Translations under genes and position numbers: made by a program | Shown here: piece after piece, positions 25,834 through 33,865 of the stretch | Layout: the number at the start of each line of letters is the position of its first letter | How positions within the stretch are numbered: position 1 is the stretch's first letter | Assembly (NCBI RefSeq): GCF_003387475.1 | Contig: NZ_QUNO01000012.1 | Coordinates: 124,001 to 188,000 of the forward strand | DNA: 64,000 nt | Source: Kutzneria buriramensis | GTDB taxonomy: Bacteria > Actinomycetota > Actinomycetes > Mycobacteriales > Pseudonocardiaceae | Direction: 5' to 3' | The notes under the pieces: generated by a model | What the model saw: the letters and a program-made list of their open reading frames with translations, nothing else | Database searches by the model: none | Told to the model about the DNA's origin: nothing

Positions 25834-26976
25834 TCAACGCCGCGCCTGCACCGCCACCGAGTTGGAACGGGGCGTGCAGGTGGAGCGGGCCAGGAAGTGC
25901 TTCACGCAGGCCTGCACCTGGAAGCCGTAGGTCGCGCCGGGCTCGGGATCGGGCAGCGTGAACGAGGGGACGGCGGCCTCGACGGTGTACGTGTCGCTCC
26001 GGCCGGCGATCCAGTAGCTGACGTTGTAGGCGTCCGCGGGCGGGGACTTCCAGGCGATCTCGATGCCGCCGGCGATGTCCACCGACGCGTCGGTCACGCA
26101 CGGCCGGTCCGGCCCGACGCAGGTCTCGCCCGGCCCGCCCGGCTCGTGCTGGCTGCCGTCGGTCTTGACCTCGGAGGGCTGGTCGGGCCGGTCGAGGATG
26201 TAGCCGTGGGCGAAGTTGACGTACCGGTTGTCGCCGTCGGGCCGGTCGCTCTCCACCGGCAGGCCCAGGCTCGGGTGGGCGAGCCAGGCGGCCCGCATGG
26301 CGGCCGTCATGTGCACGGTGGCGCCGAGCGTCGGGATCCAGTACACGAAGCTGCCGTCGGCCTCCTCGTAGCGGGAGAGCCCGTTGGCGGCGTCCTCGCC
26401 GATCGGCCCGGGGCACCGGCCGACCCCGCCGCCGCCGAGGGCCTGCGAGCGCGCGAAGCGTGGATCGGGCTGCCCGTAGCGCTGACAGCCGACGTCGTCG
26501 GACACGGTGTCGGCGGCGGACTGCAGGAACACCGACAGCGCGGCGACGGCCAGCACGAGGGCGCAGGCCAGCCGCAGCTTCTGGGTGAGCACGGCCTGCG
26601 GCTGGGCGTGCTCGGCGGCGGCCCCGGCGATCTCCCGCGCCCACCGGGTCTGGCGCCAGGTCAGACCGGCCGTCACGCCGAGGGACAGCAGCACGGTCAG
26701 CAGCACGCTGACGGTGGCGTCCTCGATCTCGGGCAGCAGGCCGACCTCGGCGATGACCACCACGAGCAGGGCCGTGCCGGCGGCCACCGCGGTCCGGGCG
26801 GCCCGCCACCACCAGGGCGCGAGCAGCACCTGGTGGGCCCAGGCGCGACCGACTTCGTCGCCGGAACCGGTTCCGCCGTACCTCGACCGCCACAGCACCG
26901 CGCGTCGGCCACGAAATCCAAGTTGCCACCAAGCAACCTGAACGCCGACGATGCCGGTAAGTTCCCCCACCCTCAC
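25834..26976 (-). CDS. Membrane-anchored protein with LGFP-like and fibronectin-III-like domains
   Basis: This roughly 380-residue protein starts with a cytoplasmic segment, then two hydrophobic helices at about residues 65-110 and a third (LACALVLAVAALSVFL) near 150. The exported part has an LGFP-like repeat (FVYWIPTLGATVHMTAAM, then LAHPSLGLPVESD), a motif of actinobacterial cell-wall-anchoring proteins. The C-terminal 85 residues look like a fibronectin type III domain (IEIAWKSPPADAYNVSYWI, then GATYGFQVQACV). Paired cysteines occur in the exported part. No overall family is recognised. The start is uncertain between GTG codons at 26976 and 26970; no clear ribosome-binding site is seen. 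It is divergent from the histidine kinase gene 63 bp away, so that two-component system may regulate it. Confidence 0.6.
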   Translation of the reverse strand: MRVGELTGIVGVQVAWWQLGFRGRRAVLWRSRYGGTGSGDEVGRAWAHQVLLAPWWWRAARTAVAAGTALLVVVIAEVGLLPEIEDATVSVLLTVLLSLGVTAGLTWRQTRWAREIAGAAAEHAQPQAVLTQKLRLACALVLAVAALSVFLQSAADTVSDDVGCQRYGQPDPRFARSQALGGGGVGRCPGPIGEDAANGLSRYEEADGSFVYWIPTLGATVHMTAAMRAAWLAHPSLGLPVESDRPDGDNRYVNFAHGYILDRPDQPSEVKTDGSQHEPGGPGETCVGPDRPCVTDASVDIAGGIEIAWKSPPADAYNVSYWIAGRSDTYTVEAAVPSFTLPDPEPGATYGFQVQACVKHFLARSTCTPRSNSVAVQARR

Positions 26977-27039
26977 GTGTATCCACGGTAGGGGTCGGTG
27001 CTCCACAGTAGGTAGGGGAAAAGCGATGGGGGTCGTCGC

Positions 27040-28218
27040 ATGGTCGACGGTGGCGTGACGCGGGCCCACCCCGCGCCGATGCTGCTGATTCTGAGCTTCC
27101 GGTGGCTCACCGTCGGGTGGACCGCCCTGATCGCGCTGCTCAGCGACCAGGTGCTGGAGGACCGCGTGGTCCCGGCGGTGCTCATGCTGGCGATCATGCT
27201 GGGCTGGACGGCCTGGCTGACCATGGCGGCGGTGCGCCGCTCCGACCAGGTGCTGGCCTTCGACCTGTTGTTCGCGATCCTGGCGCTGTTCGTCTCGGGC
27301 TGGACGGGGCCGCAGGGCCAGCTGCTCACCGACCATCCGACCTTCGCCGGCGCCTACCCGATGGCCGCCGTCGCGGCCTGGGCGACCGTGCGCGGCGTGC
27401 GCGGCGGCGTGTTCGCGGGCGTGCTCCTCGCGCTGTGCCTGCCCGTCGGCTACTACCTCAACGGCGTCTCCGTGTTCACGATCGGCTTCCTGGACGCCCT
27501 GAGCCTGCTCGGCGGCGCGCTCGCCTACGTGGTGCTCGGCGCCGCGGTCGGCCTCGCCACCAGCCAGTTCGAACGGGTGTCGCTGCGCCTGGCCGAGGGC
27601 CGTGCCGTGGTCGCCGGCCTGCGCGAGCGGGAGCGGCTCGCCGCCCACATCCACGACGACGTGCTCCAGCGCCTGGGCGGCATCCGCAAGCTCGGCGGCG
27701 ATCTCGCCGACCGCGGCGACGTCAGCCGGGCGGAACTGCGCGCCCTGATGGACGACGTGGGCCGGCAGGAGGCCAGCCTGCGCCGGTTGGTGCTCGACGA
27801 GCGGCAGGACACCCCGGCCGGCCAGCGGTCCCTGGTCGAGGCGGTCGCCGAGGTCGCCGACGGCTATCGGCAGTGGCCGGTCCGGCTGGCCGACAGCGGC
27901 CACATCCCGGTGCCGGCCGAGGTCGCCGCCGAGGTGGCGGCCGCCGTCAACGAATTGCTCGGCAACGTGGTCAAGCACGCCCGCGCCGAGCACGTCTGGA
28001 TCTCGGTGCTGGACGACGGTTCCGGCATCACGGTCGACGTGCGGGACGACGGCGTCGGCTTCGACTACGACGAGTCCGCGCTGGCCGCCTCCGGCCGGCT
28101 CGGGCTCGCGGTCAGCGTCCGCGCCCGGCTGGAGCGGCTGGGCGGCAGCGTCACCATCCGGAGCCGCCCCGGCCGGGGTACCGACGTGCGGCTGGAACTG
28201 AGGAGCAGTGGCCCATGA
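27040..28218 (+). CDS. NarL-type sensor histidine kinase
   Basis: This 392-residue kinase has about five to six transmembrane helices in the first 180 residues and no large external loop, so it probably senses a membrane cue. The HisKA_3-type dimerisation helix follows with the phosphorylated His in LAAHIHDDVLQRLGG, then the HATPase domain with N-box NELLGNVVKHA, G1 box DDGVGFDYD and G2 box GRGTDVRLEL. The stop overlaps the start of the response-regulator gene (ATGA). The ATG at 27040 is used, but a GTG at 27055 is also possible. Confidence 0.9.
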   Translation: MVDGGVTRAHPAPMLLILSFRWLTVGWTALIALLSDQVLEDRVVPAVLMLAIMLGWTAWLTMAAVRRSDQVLAFDLLFAILALFVSGWTGPQGQLLTDHPTFAGAYPMAAVAAWATVRGVRGGVFAGVLLALCLPVGYYLNGVSVFTIGFLDALSLLGGALAYVVLGAAVGLATSQFERVSLRLAEGRAVVAGLRERERLAAHIHDDVLQRLGGIRKLGGDLADRGDVSRAELRALMDDVGRQEASLRRLVLDERQDTPAGQRSLVEAVAEVADGYRQWPVRLADSGHIPVPAEVAAEVAAAVNELLGNVVKHARAEHVWISVLDDGSGITVDVRDDGVGFDYDESALAASGRLGLAVSVRARLERLGGSVTIRSRPGRGTDVRLELRSSGP

Positions 28219-28844
28219 ATCCGTCGATGACATCCACCGTCCGCGTGCTCATCGTTGAGGACCACCCGGTGACCAGGGCCGGCGTCCGCGCCAGCCTCGC
28301 CGACCATCCCCAGGTCACGGTCGTCGGTGAGGCCGACACCGCGGCCATGGCCTGCCGGCTGCTCGACGTCGAACTCGTCCACGTCGTGCTGGTGGACCTA
28401 CGACTAGGCGACGAACAGGGGCTGGAGCTGATCGAGTACCTGGCGCGCCACCGGCCGCAGACCAGAGTTCTGGTGCTGTCGCAGGCGTCGCCGGGGGAGG
28501 TGCTCGCGGCGATGAAGGCCGGCGCGCACGGCTACGTCAGCAAGGCGGCGACCACCGCCGAGCTCACCCACGCCGTGCTGGCCGTGCTGGACGGTCCGGT
28601 GCTGCCGCCGGAGATCGCCGCGCGGCTGGTCGGCGAGTTCCAGCACCGGTCGACGCTGACCGGGCGGGAGCGTGAGGTGCTCGGCTGCCTGGCTCGCGGC
28701 TACGACAACCGCGAGATCGCCGAGGAGCTCGGCGTCGCCGTCCGCACGGTGAACCGGCACCTGGAGAACATCCGGGAGAAGCTCGGCAGCCGCCGGCGGT
28801 CCGAGCTCATCCGCCTCGCCCGCGAGTGGGACGCCGCCGGTTGA
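28215..28844 (+). CDS. NarL/LuxR-type response regulator
   Basis: This 209-residue regulator pairs a receiver domain (LIVEDHPVTRAGV acidic pocket, phosphoacceptor Asp in VLVDLRLGDEQG, Lys in GYVSKAATT) with a LuxR helix-turn-helix (LTGREREVLGCLARGYDNRE, then VAVRTVNRHLENIREKLGS). It is translationally coupled to the kinase gene by a 4-nt overlap. Possible targets are the divergent LGFP/fibronectin gene or the convergent metallopeptidase; no binding site can be named. Confidence 0.93.
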   Translation: MNPSMTSTVRVLIVEDHPVTRAGVRASLADHPQVTVVGEADTAAMACRLLDVELVHVVLVDLRLGDEQGLELIEYLARHRPQTRVLVLSQASPGEVLAAMKAGAHGYVSKAATTAELTHAVLAVLDGPVLPPEIAARLVGEFQHRSTLTGREREVLGCLARGYDNREIAEELGVAVRTVNRHLENIREKLGSRRRSELIRLAREWDAAG

Positions 28845-28866
28845 GCCGCCGAACTCGCCCGACCGA

Positions 28867-30288
28867 TCAGCTTCCAAACTGCGCCGTGCAGGTGGAGGCG
28901 CCCTGGAGGAAGCCGATCCGGAACGCCTCCACCCGGGCGAAGCCCGACGCCGCCGGCTTTCCGTTGACGTCGGCAGCGATCAGGCTGCTCGGGGTGAGCA
29001 GTTCGGCGACGGCTTCGTCGAGGTCGCCGGCGCTGAGCGACAGCGTGTCCGTCTCCTGCTTCATCGCCGCGCCCCAGTAGCCGACCAGGCAGGCGGTGCG
29101 CAGGCCGGTGTTGCTGTCGTCCAGCGGGAGGTTGGCCGCCTTCTGCACGGACAGCACGTAGCGGGAGGCCACCTCGCCGAAGGCGGCGAAGTCGCCGATG
29201 CCCGTGCCCCGCTTGGTGGGCGTGCCGATGACCTTGAGCTTCGGCACGTCCATCGAGACGGTGTCGGTGGCCGGGCAGTAGGCCGTCGGCGAGGTCGTCC
29301 TGGCGTCGCTGCACGTGGCCGCTGTGGTGGCCACCTTCGGCGGCGTCTTCTTGAACACGTCGCCCAGGGCCTTGAGCACCAGTTGCAGGTTGGCGGTGGT
29401 GATCGCGACGTTCCCGTTCTGGTTGGCGTCGATGTCGTCGCGGAACTGGGTCTCGGTGATCCGGGCGTTGATCTCCGCCACGGTGATCTGGGCGCAGCGC
29501 TTGGGGCCGTCGGTGAAGCCGGTCTGGAACGCGAAGACCCGGTCGAAGGCGTTGCCGTGGGCGGACTTGCCCTTGAACGAGTCGCCCGGCTGGTCGCGCA
29601 CGAAGAAGGTGGTGGCCAACACCTTGTTCAGGCCGTCGCCGGTGGACATCTGGAAATGCTTTGCCTTCCCTTCGGCCACATACCGCATGAAGGCGCCGGC
29701 ATAACAATCGGCTTGTTGCTCGAGGACAATGCTGGGCGTCGCATTGTTCACGCCGGACAACGGGCCCAGTTGCGTCTGCACCGCGTGACCCATTTCGTGG
29801 GCCAGCACCATCGTCACCGAGAGCGGGCCGAAGTTCTGCACCAGCCCGGGCAGCAGCTCGCCGCGGTCCCAGGACACGCTGTTGTCCAGGTCGCAGTAGA
29901 AGGCGTTGACCACGCCCGCGGTGTTCTCGCGGCCCGCGCACACCCGCTGGTTGGCGCCGTCGGAGTCGTACGAGGTGAGCTTGGACGCCGGCTGGAACTT
30001 CCGCCCGAACACCCGGGGCAGCTGGTCGGCCCAGAAGTCGTCCACGTCGGAGAGGGTGTTGACCGCCAGCCGGTCCATCTCGCCGCCGTCGGTGTTGATC
30101 ACCGGCAGGTCGGCGTCCGGCACGCCGGGGCGGGGACCGCTCGGGCCGTTGGTGACCGGCAGGCCGGCCGCCGAGCCGGGATCCAGTTGGCCCAGCGGGG
30201 AGGCCGTGCCGGCCACCTTCGCCGAGCACCCGCTCAGCAGTGCCATCGCCGCCACCAGCGCGAAAACCGTCCGACGTGTCGTGCTCAT
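28867..30288 (-). CDS. Lipoprotein neutral zinc metallopeptidase, paralogue 1
   Basis: This 473-residue exported lipoprotein has signal peptide and lipobox LLSGC (Cys about residue 21). The zinc-binding motif HEMGH occurs in TMVLAHEMGHAVQTQLG at about 165-170, with a downstream EQQADCYAGAF segment that supplies the third ligand region. This is the layout of the putative neutral zinc metallopeptidase (YpfJ-like) family, whose substrates are unknown. Several cysteine pairs (for example CAGRENT and YCDL) suggest disulfides. A paralogue with the same domain order lies at 42957-44333. It is convergent with the response-regulator gene, 22 nt apart. Confidence 0.88.
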   Translation of the reverse strand: MSTTRRTVFALVAAMALLSGCSAKVAGTASPLGQLDPGSAAGLPVTNGPSGPRPGVPDADLPVINTDGGEMDRLAVNTLSDVDDFWADQLPRVFGRKFQPASKLTSYDSDGANQRVCAGRENTAGVVNAFYCDLDNSVSWDRGELLPGLVQNFGPLSVTMVLAHEMGHAVQTQLGPLSGVNNATPSIVLEQQADCYAGAFMRYVAEGKAKHFQMSTGDGLNKVLATTFFVRDQPGDSFKGKSAHGNAFDRVFAFQTGFTDGPKRCAQITVAEINARITETQFRDDIDANQNGNVAITTANLQLVLKALGDVFKKTPPKVATTAATCSDARTTSPTAYCPATDTVSMDVPKLKVIGTPTKRGTGIGDFAAFGEVASRYVLSVQKAANLPLDDSNTGLRTACLVGYWGAAMKQETDTLSLSAGDLDEAVAELLTPSSLIAADVNGKPAASGFARVEAFRIGFLQGASTCTAQFGS

Positions 30289-30465
30289 TCCCGCGCTTCC
30301 CCTTGCCGCCCTTTGCTTCGCCGCGATGACCCTACTGGCCTAAAGGCCTCGCTGTCCGGCGGTTGGGCGGACGTTTCGGCCGTGATCGGAACGTGAAAAG
30401 ATCTCACTCCAGGGGGTGAATTCTGGGTTTCGAGGCAGCGATCGCTTGTGTTGGCTACGTCTCCG

Positions 30466-30481
30466 CGTGAATCTCGTCACG
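30466..30481. promoter_or_regulatory. CRP-like palindrome upstream of the DUF6230 gene
   Basis: CGTGA-N6-TCACG is a perfect palindrome with the GTGA-N6-TCAC core of CRP/FNR-family sites, ending 43 nt before the DUF6230 start. Whether it is functional is unknown. Confidence 0.45.
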
Positions 30482-30524
30482 AAGTTACCGACGGGTCACT
30501 TCTCCGGTTGGAAGGGAGAAAGCC

Positions 30525-31181
30525 ATGCGCGAAGCCGACGACGTCGAGTTCGGCGAGGAGGTCGAACCCGAGGTCGCCCCCGTCCGGGGCCGCACCCGGT
30601 GGCTGCGCTTCGCCGGCACGTTCGCCGTGGGCGGCGTGCTGGCCGGTGGTCTGCTCGTGGCCGTGGCCCAAGGCGCGATCGCCGCGTCGTTCGCGGTGTC
30701 CGGCACGAGTTTCGAGGTGACCGCGACCCAGCTCCGGGGCACCGGATTCGTCCAGTACCCCGGAATCGCCGCCAACCCCGACGTGCTGCCCCACCCGGTG
30801 GCGGTCAACGGTTTCGCGACCGCCGACCTGGACAACTTCTGCCAGTCGGTGTTCATGCCGAACAACCCGTTCATCGGCGACCTGACGCTGCGGATCACCG
30901 CGGACGGCACGGCGGGCATGCACGCAAAGAACATGGTTGCCGACGTTGCGCAGGTGGACGGCGACTTCACGCTGACCAAGCCCGACATCGGCGTCGACGC
31001 CAGCCAGGTTCAGGGCGGCCCGCCCGGTGCGCAGGGCCGGGACAACGACTTCGGCATGCAGTCCACGAACGTCACGATCGACAACCTGAAGCAGGTTGCC
31101 TGGGGCACGTCCGCGGAGACCATCTCCTTCAAGGGGATGAGCCTGCGCATCGTGTCCGGCAACAACCAGTGCATCAAGTAG
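30525..31181 (+). CDS. DUF6230-family membrane-anchored exported protein
   Basis: This 218-residue protein has an acidic cytoplasmic N-terminus, one membrane helix at about residues 30-50 (FAGTFAVGGVLAGGLLVAVA) and an exported beta-rich domain. The domain contains FAVSGTSFEVTATQLRGTGF, and its pattern of short strands is seen in actinobacterial DUF6230 proteins. Two cysteines remain outside. The family is typically encoded beside DUF6114, as here. Function is unknown; the pair is found in spore-forming actinomycetes. GGGAG lies before the ATG at 30525. Confidence 0.8.
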   Translation: MREADDVEFGEEVEPEVAPVRGRTRWLRFAGTFAVGGVLAGGLLVAVAQGAIAASFAVSGTSFEVTATQLRGTGFVQYPGIAANPDVLPHPVAVNGFATADLDNFCQSVFMPNNPFIGDLTLRITADGTAGMHAKNMVADVAQVDGDFTLTKPDIGVDASQVQGGPPGAQGRDNDFGMQSTNVTIDNLKQVAWGTSAETISFKGMSLRIVSGNNQCIK

Positions 31182-31194
31182 TTCGATCACACGC

Positions 31195-31232
31195 GGCTGC
31201 GGCAGCACATTCCCCCGGGTGCTGCCGCAGCC
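31195..31232 (+). terminator. Hairpin between the DUF6230 and DUF6114 genes
   Basis: GGCTGCGGCAGCAC (31195-31208) and GTGCTGCCGCAGCC (31219-31232) form a perfect 14-bp stem with a 10-nt loop, 13 nt after the first stop. It can act as a partial terminator that lowers expression of the second gene. Its second arm ends 8 nt before the AAGGGAG ribosome-binding site. Confidence 0.75.
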
Positions 31233-31254
31233 GTGTTCTGAAGGGAGTTCGCAC

Positions 31255-32355
31255 GTGGCCGGTTCCGTGATCGGCAGGGCGTGGCACGCCTTCGGCCGAT
31301 GGCGGCGCAGCCGTCCGTTCTGGGCCGGGCTGTTCCTGATCCTGTCCGGGCTGGTGGTCATCTTTCCGCCGTTCGCCAGCTTCAAACTCGGCGCCCTGGT
31401 GCTGTCCATCCAGACCCTCGGCGGCCTGTCCGGCGCGCTGATCGGCATCCTGATGCTGGTGTGCGCGCTGACCATGTGGGTGCGCCCGCAGTTCCGGCTC
31501 GCCGCCGCCATCACGGCAATGGTGCTCGCCCTGGCCGCGATCATCACCACCAACCTGGGTGGCTTCCTGATCGGCACGTTCCTGGGCCTCATCGGTGCCG
31601 CGCTGGCGTTCTCGTGGACGCCCAAGACCCGCACGCGCAAGGTCGCCAAGGCCGTGCCGCCGGCCGTCGTCGCACTGGTGCTGCTCGCCGGCATCGCCGT
31701 GCACGGCCTGGCCGAGCCCACCGCGGCGCTGGCCGACCCGTCGACCCCCGCGTCGACCACGGTGACGACCACGACGACGGTCGCGTCCAGCACCACCACG
31801 ACCACCGCCGCGCCGACTTCGACGACAACGCCGTCGTCGTCGACCAGCGCGGCGGCCTCAACCACCACCACGACGGCGGTGACCAGCACCACCACCGCCA
31901 CCCCGTCCCCGCCCGCCCTGCCGGCGGGGACGCGGGTGTGGACCCTCACCTCGCCGTCGATCGCCATGAGCGGCCTGGCCTTCCACGGCGTGGTGAGCAC
32001 CGTCGTAGGCGGTCAGACGATCAAGGTCCTGAAGTTCACCGCCTCCAGCGTGAAGATCAAGGACATGGTGCAGACCGCCGACAACGGCGGCGGCCACAAG
32101 ATCGTCACCACCGCCGCGCCCGGCAGCACCTCCACCATCACCGGCGGCGGCATCACCATGCTCACCGCCGAGATCAGGGGCACCGCCGTGGTGAACATCC
32201 TGGGCATCCCGATCAAGCTGCCGATCGACTACACCGCCACCAGCCCGCCGCTGATCACGCCGCCCGACGTCACCTTCGAGAACGTCACCGTGACCAACAC
32301 CGACCAGAGCGGCGGCGTCCTCACCATCCCCGGCGCCAAGATCGTCGCCAGCTGA
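31255..32355 (+). CDS. DUF6114-family membrane protein with Thr-rich linker and exported beta domain
   Basis: This 366-residue protein begins with four or more membrane helices (FWAGLFLILSGLVVIFPPF, then GALIGILMLVCALTMWV and AAAITAMVLALAAI), the DUF6114 core. A fifth helix (VVALVLLAGIAVHGLA) leads to a Thr/Ser/Ala-rich linker of about 70 residues. The C-terminal exported domain of 120 residues resembles that of the DUF6230 partner (FTASSVKIKDMVQTAD, TGGGITMLTAEIRGTAVV). The GTG at 31255 has an AAGGGAG site; an earlier ATG at 31219 lies in the hairpin. The fusion of a DUF6114 membrane part with a DUF6230-like tail is unusual, as most members I know lack it. Confidence 0.75.
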   Translation: MAGSVIGRAWHAFGRWRRSRPFWAGLFLILSGLVVIFPPFASFKLGALVLSIQTLGGLSGALIGILMLVCALTMWVRPQFRLAAAITAMVLALAAIITTNLGGFLIGTFLGLIGAALAFSWTPKTRTRKVAKAVPPAVVALVLLAGIAVHGLAEPTAALADPSTPASTTVTTTTTVASSTTTTTAAPTSTTTPSSSTSAAASTTTTTAVTSTTTATPSPPALPAGTRVWTLTSPSIAMSGLAFHGVVSTVVGGQTIKVLKFTASSVKIKDMVQTADNGGGHKIVTTAAPGSTSTITGGGITMLTAEIRGTAVVNILGIPIKLPIDYTATSPPLITPPDVTFENVTVTNTDQSGGVLTIPGAKIVAS

Positions 32356-32382
32356 GGGATTCATCTCGCCGGACCCGGTGAT

Positions 32383-33507
32383 TCAGACCCGAGAGCTCCG
32401 GCGCTCGATCAACACGACGTCCCGCCAGGTCCCATGGTGCTGGCCGATACGCGCGCGAGTGCCGACGACGCGAAAGCCGGCGCGTCGGTGCAGGGCGAGG
32501 CTGGCGGTGTTCTCGGGGAAGATGCCCGACTGCAAGGTCCAGACGCCGGCGGCTTCCGAGGCGGAAACGTACGCGTCCAGGAGGCCGGCGCCGATGCCAC
32601 GGGCCTGGTGGTCGGGGTGGACGTACACACTGTGTTCGAGCACGCCGGCGTAGACGCAGCGGCCGGAGACCGGGGAGGCGGCGATCCAGCCGAGGACGGT
32701 GCCGTCGGAGTCGAGAGCGACGAAGCGGTGCCGTGGAAGATGGCTTGCGTCCCAATGCCCCCAGCTCGGCGCGGCGGTCTCGAAACTGGCGTTGCCGCCG
32801 TCCAGTCCGGCTTGGTAGATCGCGAGGACCTGCGCGGCGTGCTCGGCGGTCATCACGGCGATCGCGACACCGCGAGGTCGGATCGGCTTGGTGGCGCGGA
32901 CGACCGCGGCGTGCAGCTTGTCGGCGACGTCGTGCGTGCGGCGGATCTGGATGTCGGTCAGGCCGACGCCGGCCAGGGCGGCGACGTACTCGTCGGTGGT
33001 CAGCGAACCATCCAGGCATTCGACCTCGGCGGCGGCGCGTTCGGCGTCGGTCAGGGAGAAATCGGCCAGCACGTCGGCGATGCCGATCCGGCCGCCGGGC
33101 CTCAGCACGCGGGCGATCTCGGCGAACACCCCGGACTTGTCGGCGGACAACGTGATCACACAGTTGGAGATCACCACGTCGACGGACTCGTCCGACAGCG
33201 GAACGTCCTCGATGCGGCCCAACAGGAATTCGGCGTTGGCGACGCCCTGCTCGGCGGCGTGTCGACGGGCGACGGCGAGCATTTCCGGCGTCATGTCCAG
33301 GCCGATGGCGCGGCCGGTCGGGCCGACGCGGCGAGCGGACACCAGGACGTCCAGCCCGGCGCCGGAACCCAGGTCCAGCACGGTCTCACCGGCGTGTAGC
33401 TCGGCGACGGCGACCGGATCGCCGCAGCCCAAACTGCTCTGCGCCAACGGTTTGTCGGCCAGGCCCACCGCCTTGGCCGTGTAGCGGGCGCGCACAGGCT
33501 CGGTCAT
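32383..33507 (-). CDS. arsM: Arsenite methyltransferase fused to an ArsN/PAT-like N-acetyltransferase
   Basis: The N-terminal 210 residues are an ArsM-type SAM methyltransferase: LGCGDPVAVAEL, the SAM site VLDLGSGAGLDV, ISNCVITLSADK and ECLDGSL. These supply the three conserved cysteines that bind As(III). The C-terminal 160 residues are a GNAT acetyltransferase with an AcCoA site (HPDHQARGIGAGLL) and the family-typical SGIFPENTASLALHRRAGF and WRDVVLIER. This pattern matches phosphinothricin acetyltransferases and ArsN, which acetylates the arsenical antibiotic arsinothricin. One protein could therefore methylate inorganic arsenic and acetylate an organoarsenical. The ATG at 33507 overlaps the arsR stop (ATGA) and is preferred over an ATG at 33513. 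It is the last gene of the reverse arsenic operon. Confidence 0.88.
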   Translation of the reverse strand: MTEPVRARYTAKAVGLADKPLAQSSLGCGDPVAVAELHAGETVLDLGSGAGLDVLVSARRVGPTGRAIGLDMTPEMLAVARRHAAEQGVANAEFLLGRIEDVPLSDESVDVVISNCVITLSADKSGVFAEIARVLRPGGRIGIADVLADFSLTDAERAAAEVECLDGSLTTDEYVAALAGVGLTDIQIRRTHDVADKLHAAVVRATKPIRPRGVAIAVMTAEHAAQVLAIYQAGLDGGNASFETAAPSWGHWDASHLPRHRFVALDSDGTVLGWIAASPVSGRCVYAGVLEHSVYVHPDHQARGIGAGLLDAYVSASEAAGVWTLQSGIFPENTASLALHRRAGFRVVGTRARIGQHHGTWRDVVLIERRSSRV

Positions 33508-33824
33508 GAGCACACCGCCTCGACGGCGACGGGGGCCTTGCCCATCACCACGTCGGCGGCGCTGGGGAAGCAGGACACGCAGCGCTGGTTGACGCGGTAG
33601 AGACGGGCGGTGCCACGCTGCTCGACCAGTACGAACCGGACCTCGGCGAGGATCTTGAGGTGGGCGGAGACCGTGGACTGCCCGACCGGCACCCGTTCGA
33701 CGATCTCGCCGACCGTCATCGGCTCGCCGTGCCCGGCGAGCAGGTTGAGGATCTGCACCCGCGTGGCGTCGGCGAGCGCACGGAACCAGCCGGCATAGGT
33801 CTCCGCGAGCTGACGGTCGAGCAC
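33504..33824 (-). CDS. ArsR-family repressor 1
   Basis: This 106-residue winged-helix repressor has the ArsR core: FRALADATRVQILNLLAGHG, recognition helix VPVGQSTVSAHLKIL and wing VEQRGTARLYRVN. The metal/metalloid site is probably the C-terminal pair in RCVSCF, unlike the ELCVCDL-type site of the second ArsR at 35853. The GTG start at 33824 follows GGAGG. The gene is coupled to arsM-GNAT. A 9-bp inverted repeat at 33837-33865 sits immediately upstream and is the likely operator. Confidence 0.9.
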   Translation of the reverse strand: MLDRQLAETYAGWFRALADATRVQILNLLAGHGEPMTVGEIVERVPVGQSTVSAHLKILAEVRFVLVEQRGTARLYRVNQRCVSCFPSAADVVMGKAPVAVEAVCS

Positions 33825-33836
33825 GTCCCGCCTCCG

Positions 33837-33865
33837 TTCATCGTCAATCGACGATAGACGATGAA
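33837..33865. promoter_or_regulatory. Probable ArsR operator in front of arsR1-arsM
   Basis: TTCATCGTC (33837-33845) and GACGATGAA (33857-33865) form a perfect inverted repeat with an 11-nt spacer, 13 nt before the arsR1 start. It overlaps the 3' end of the membrane-protein gene, so the last two genes of the operon may have their own arsenic-responsive promoter. Confidence 0.65.
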
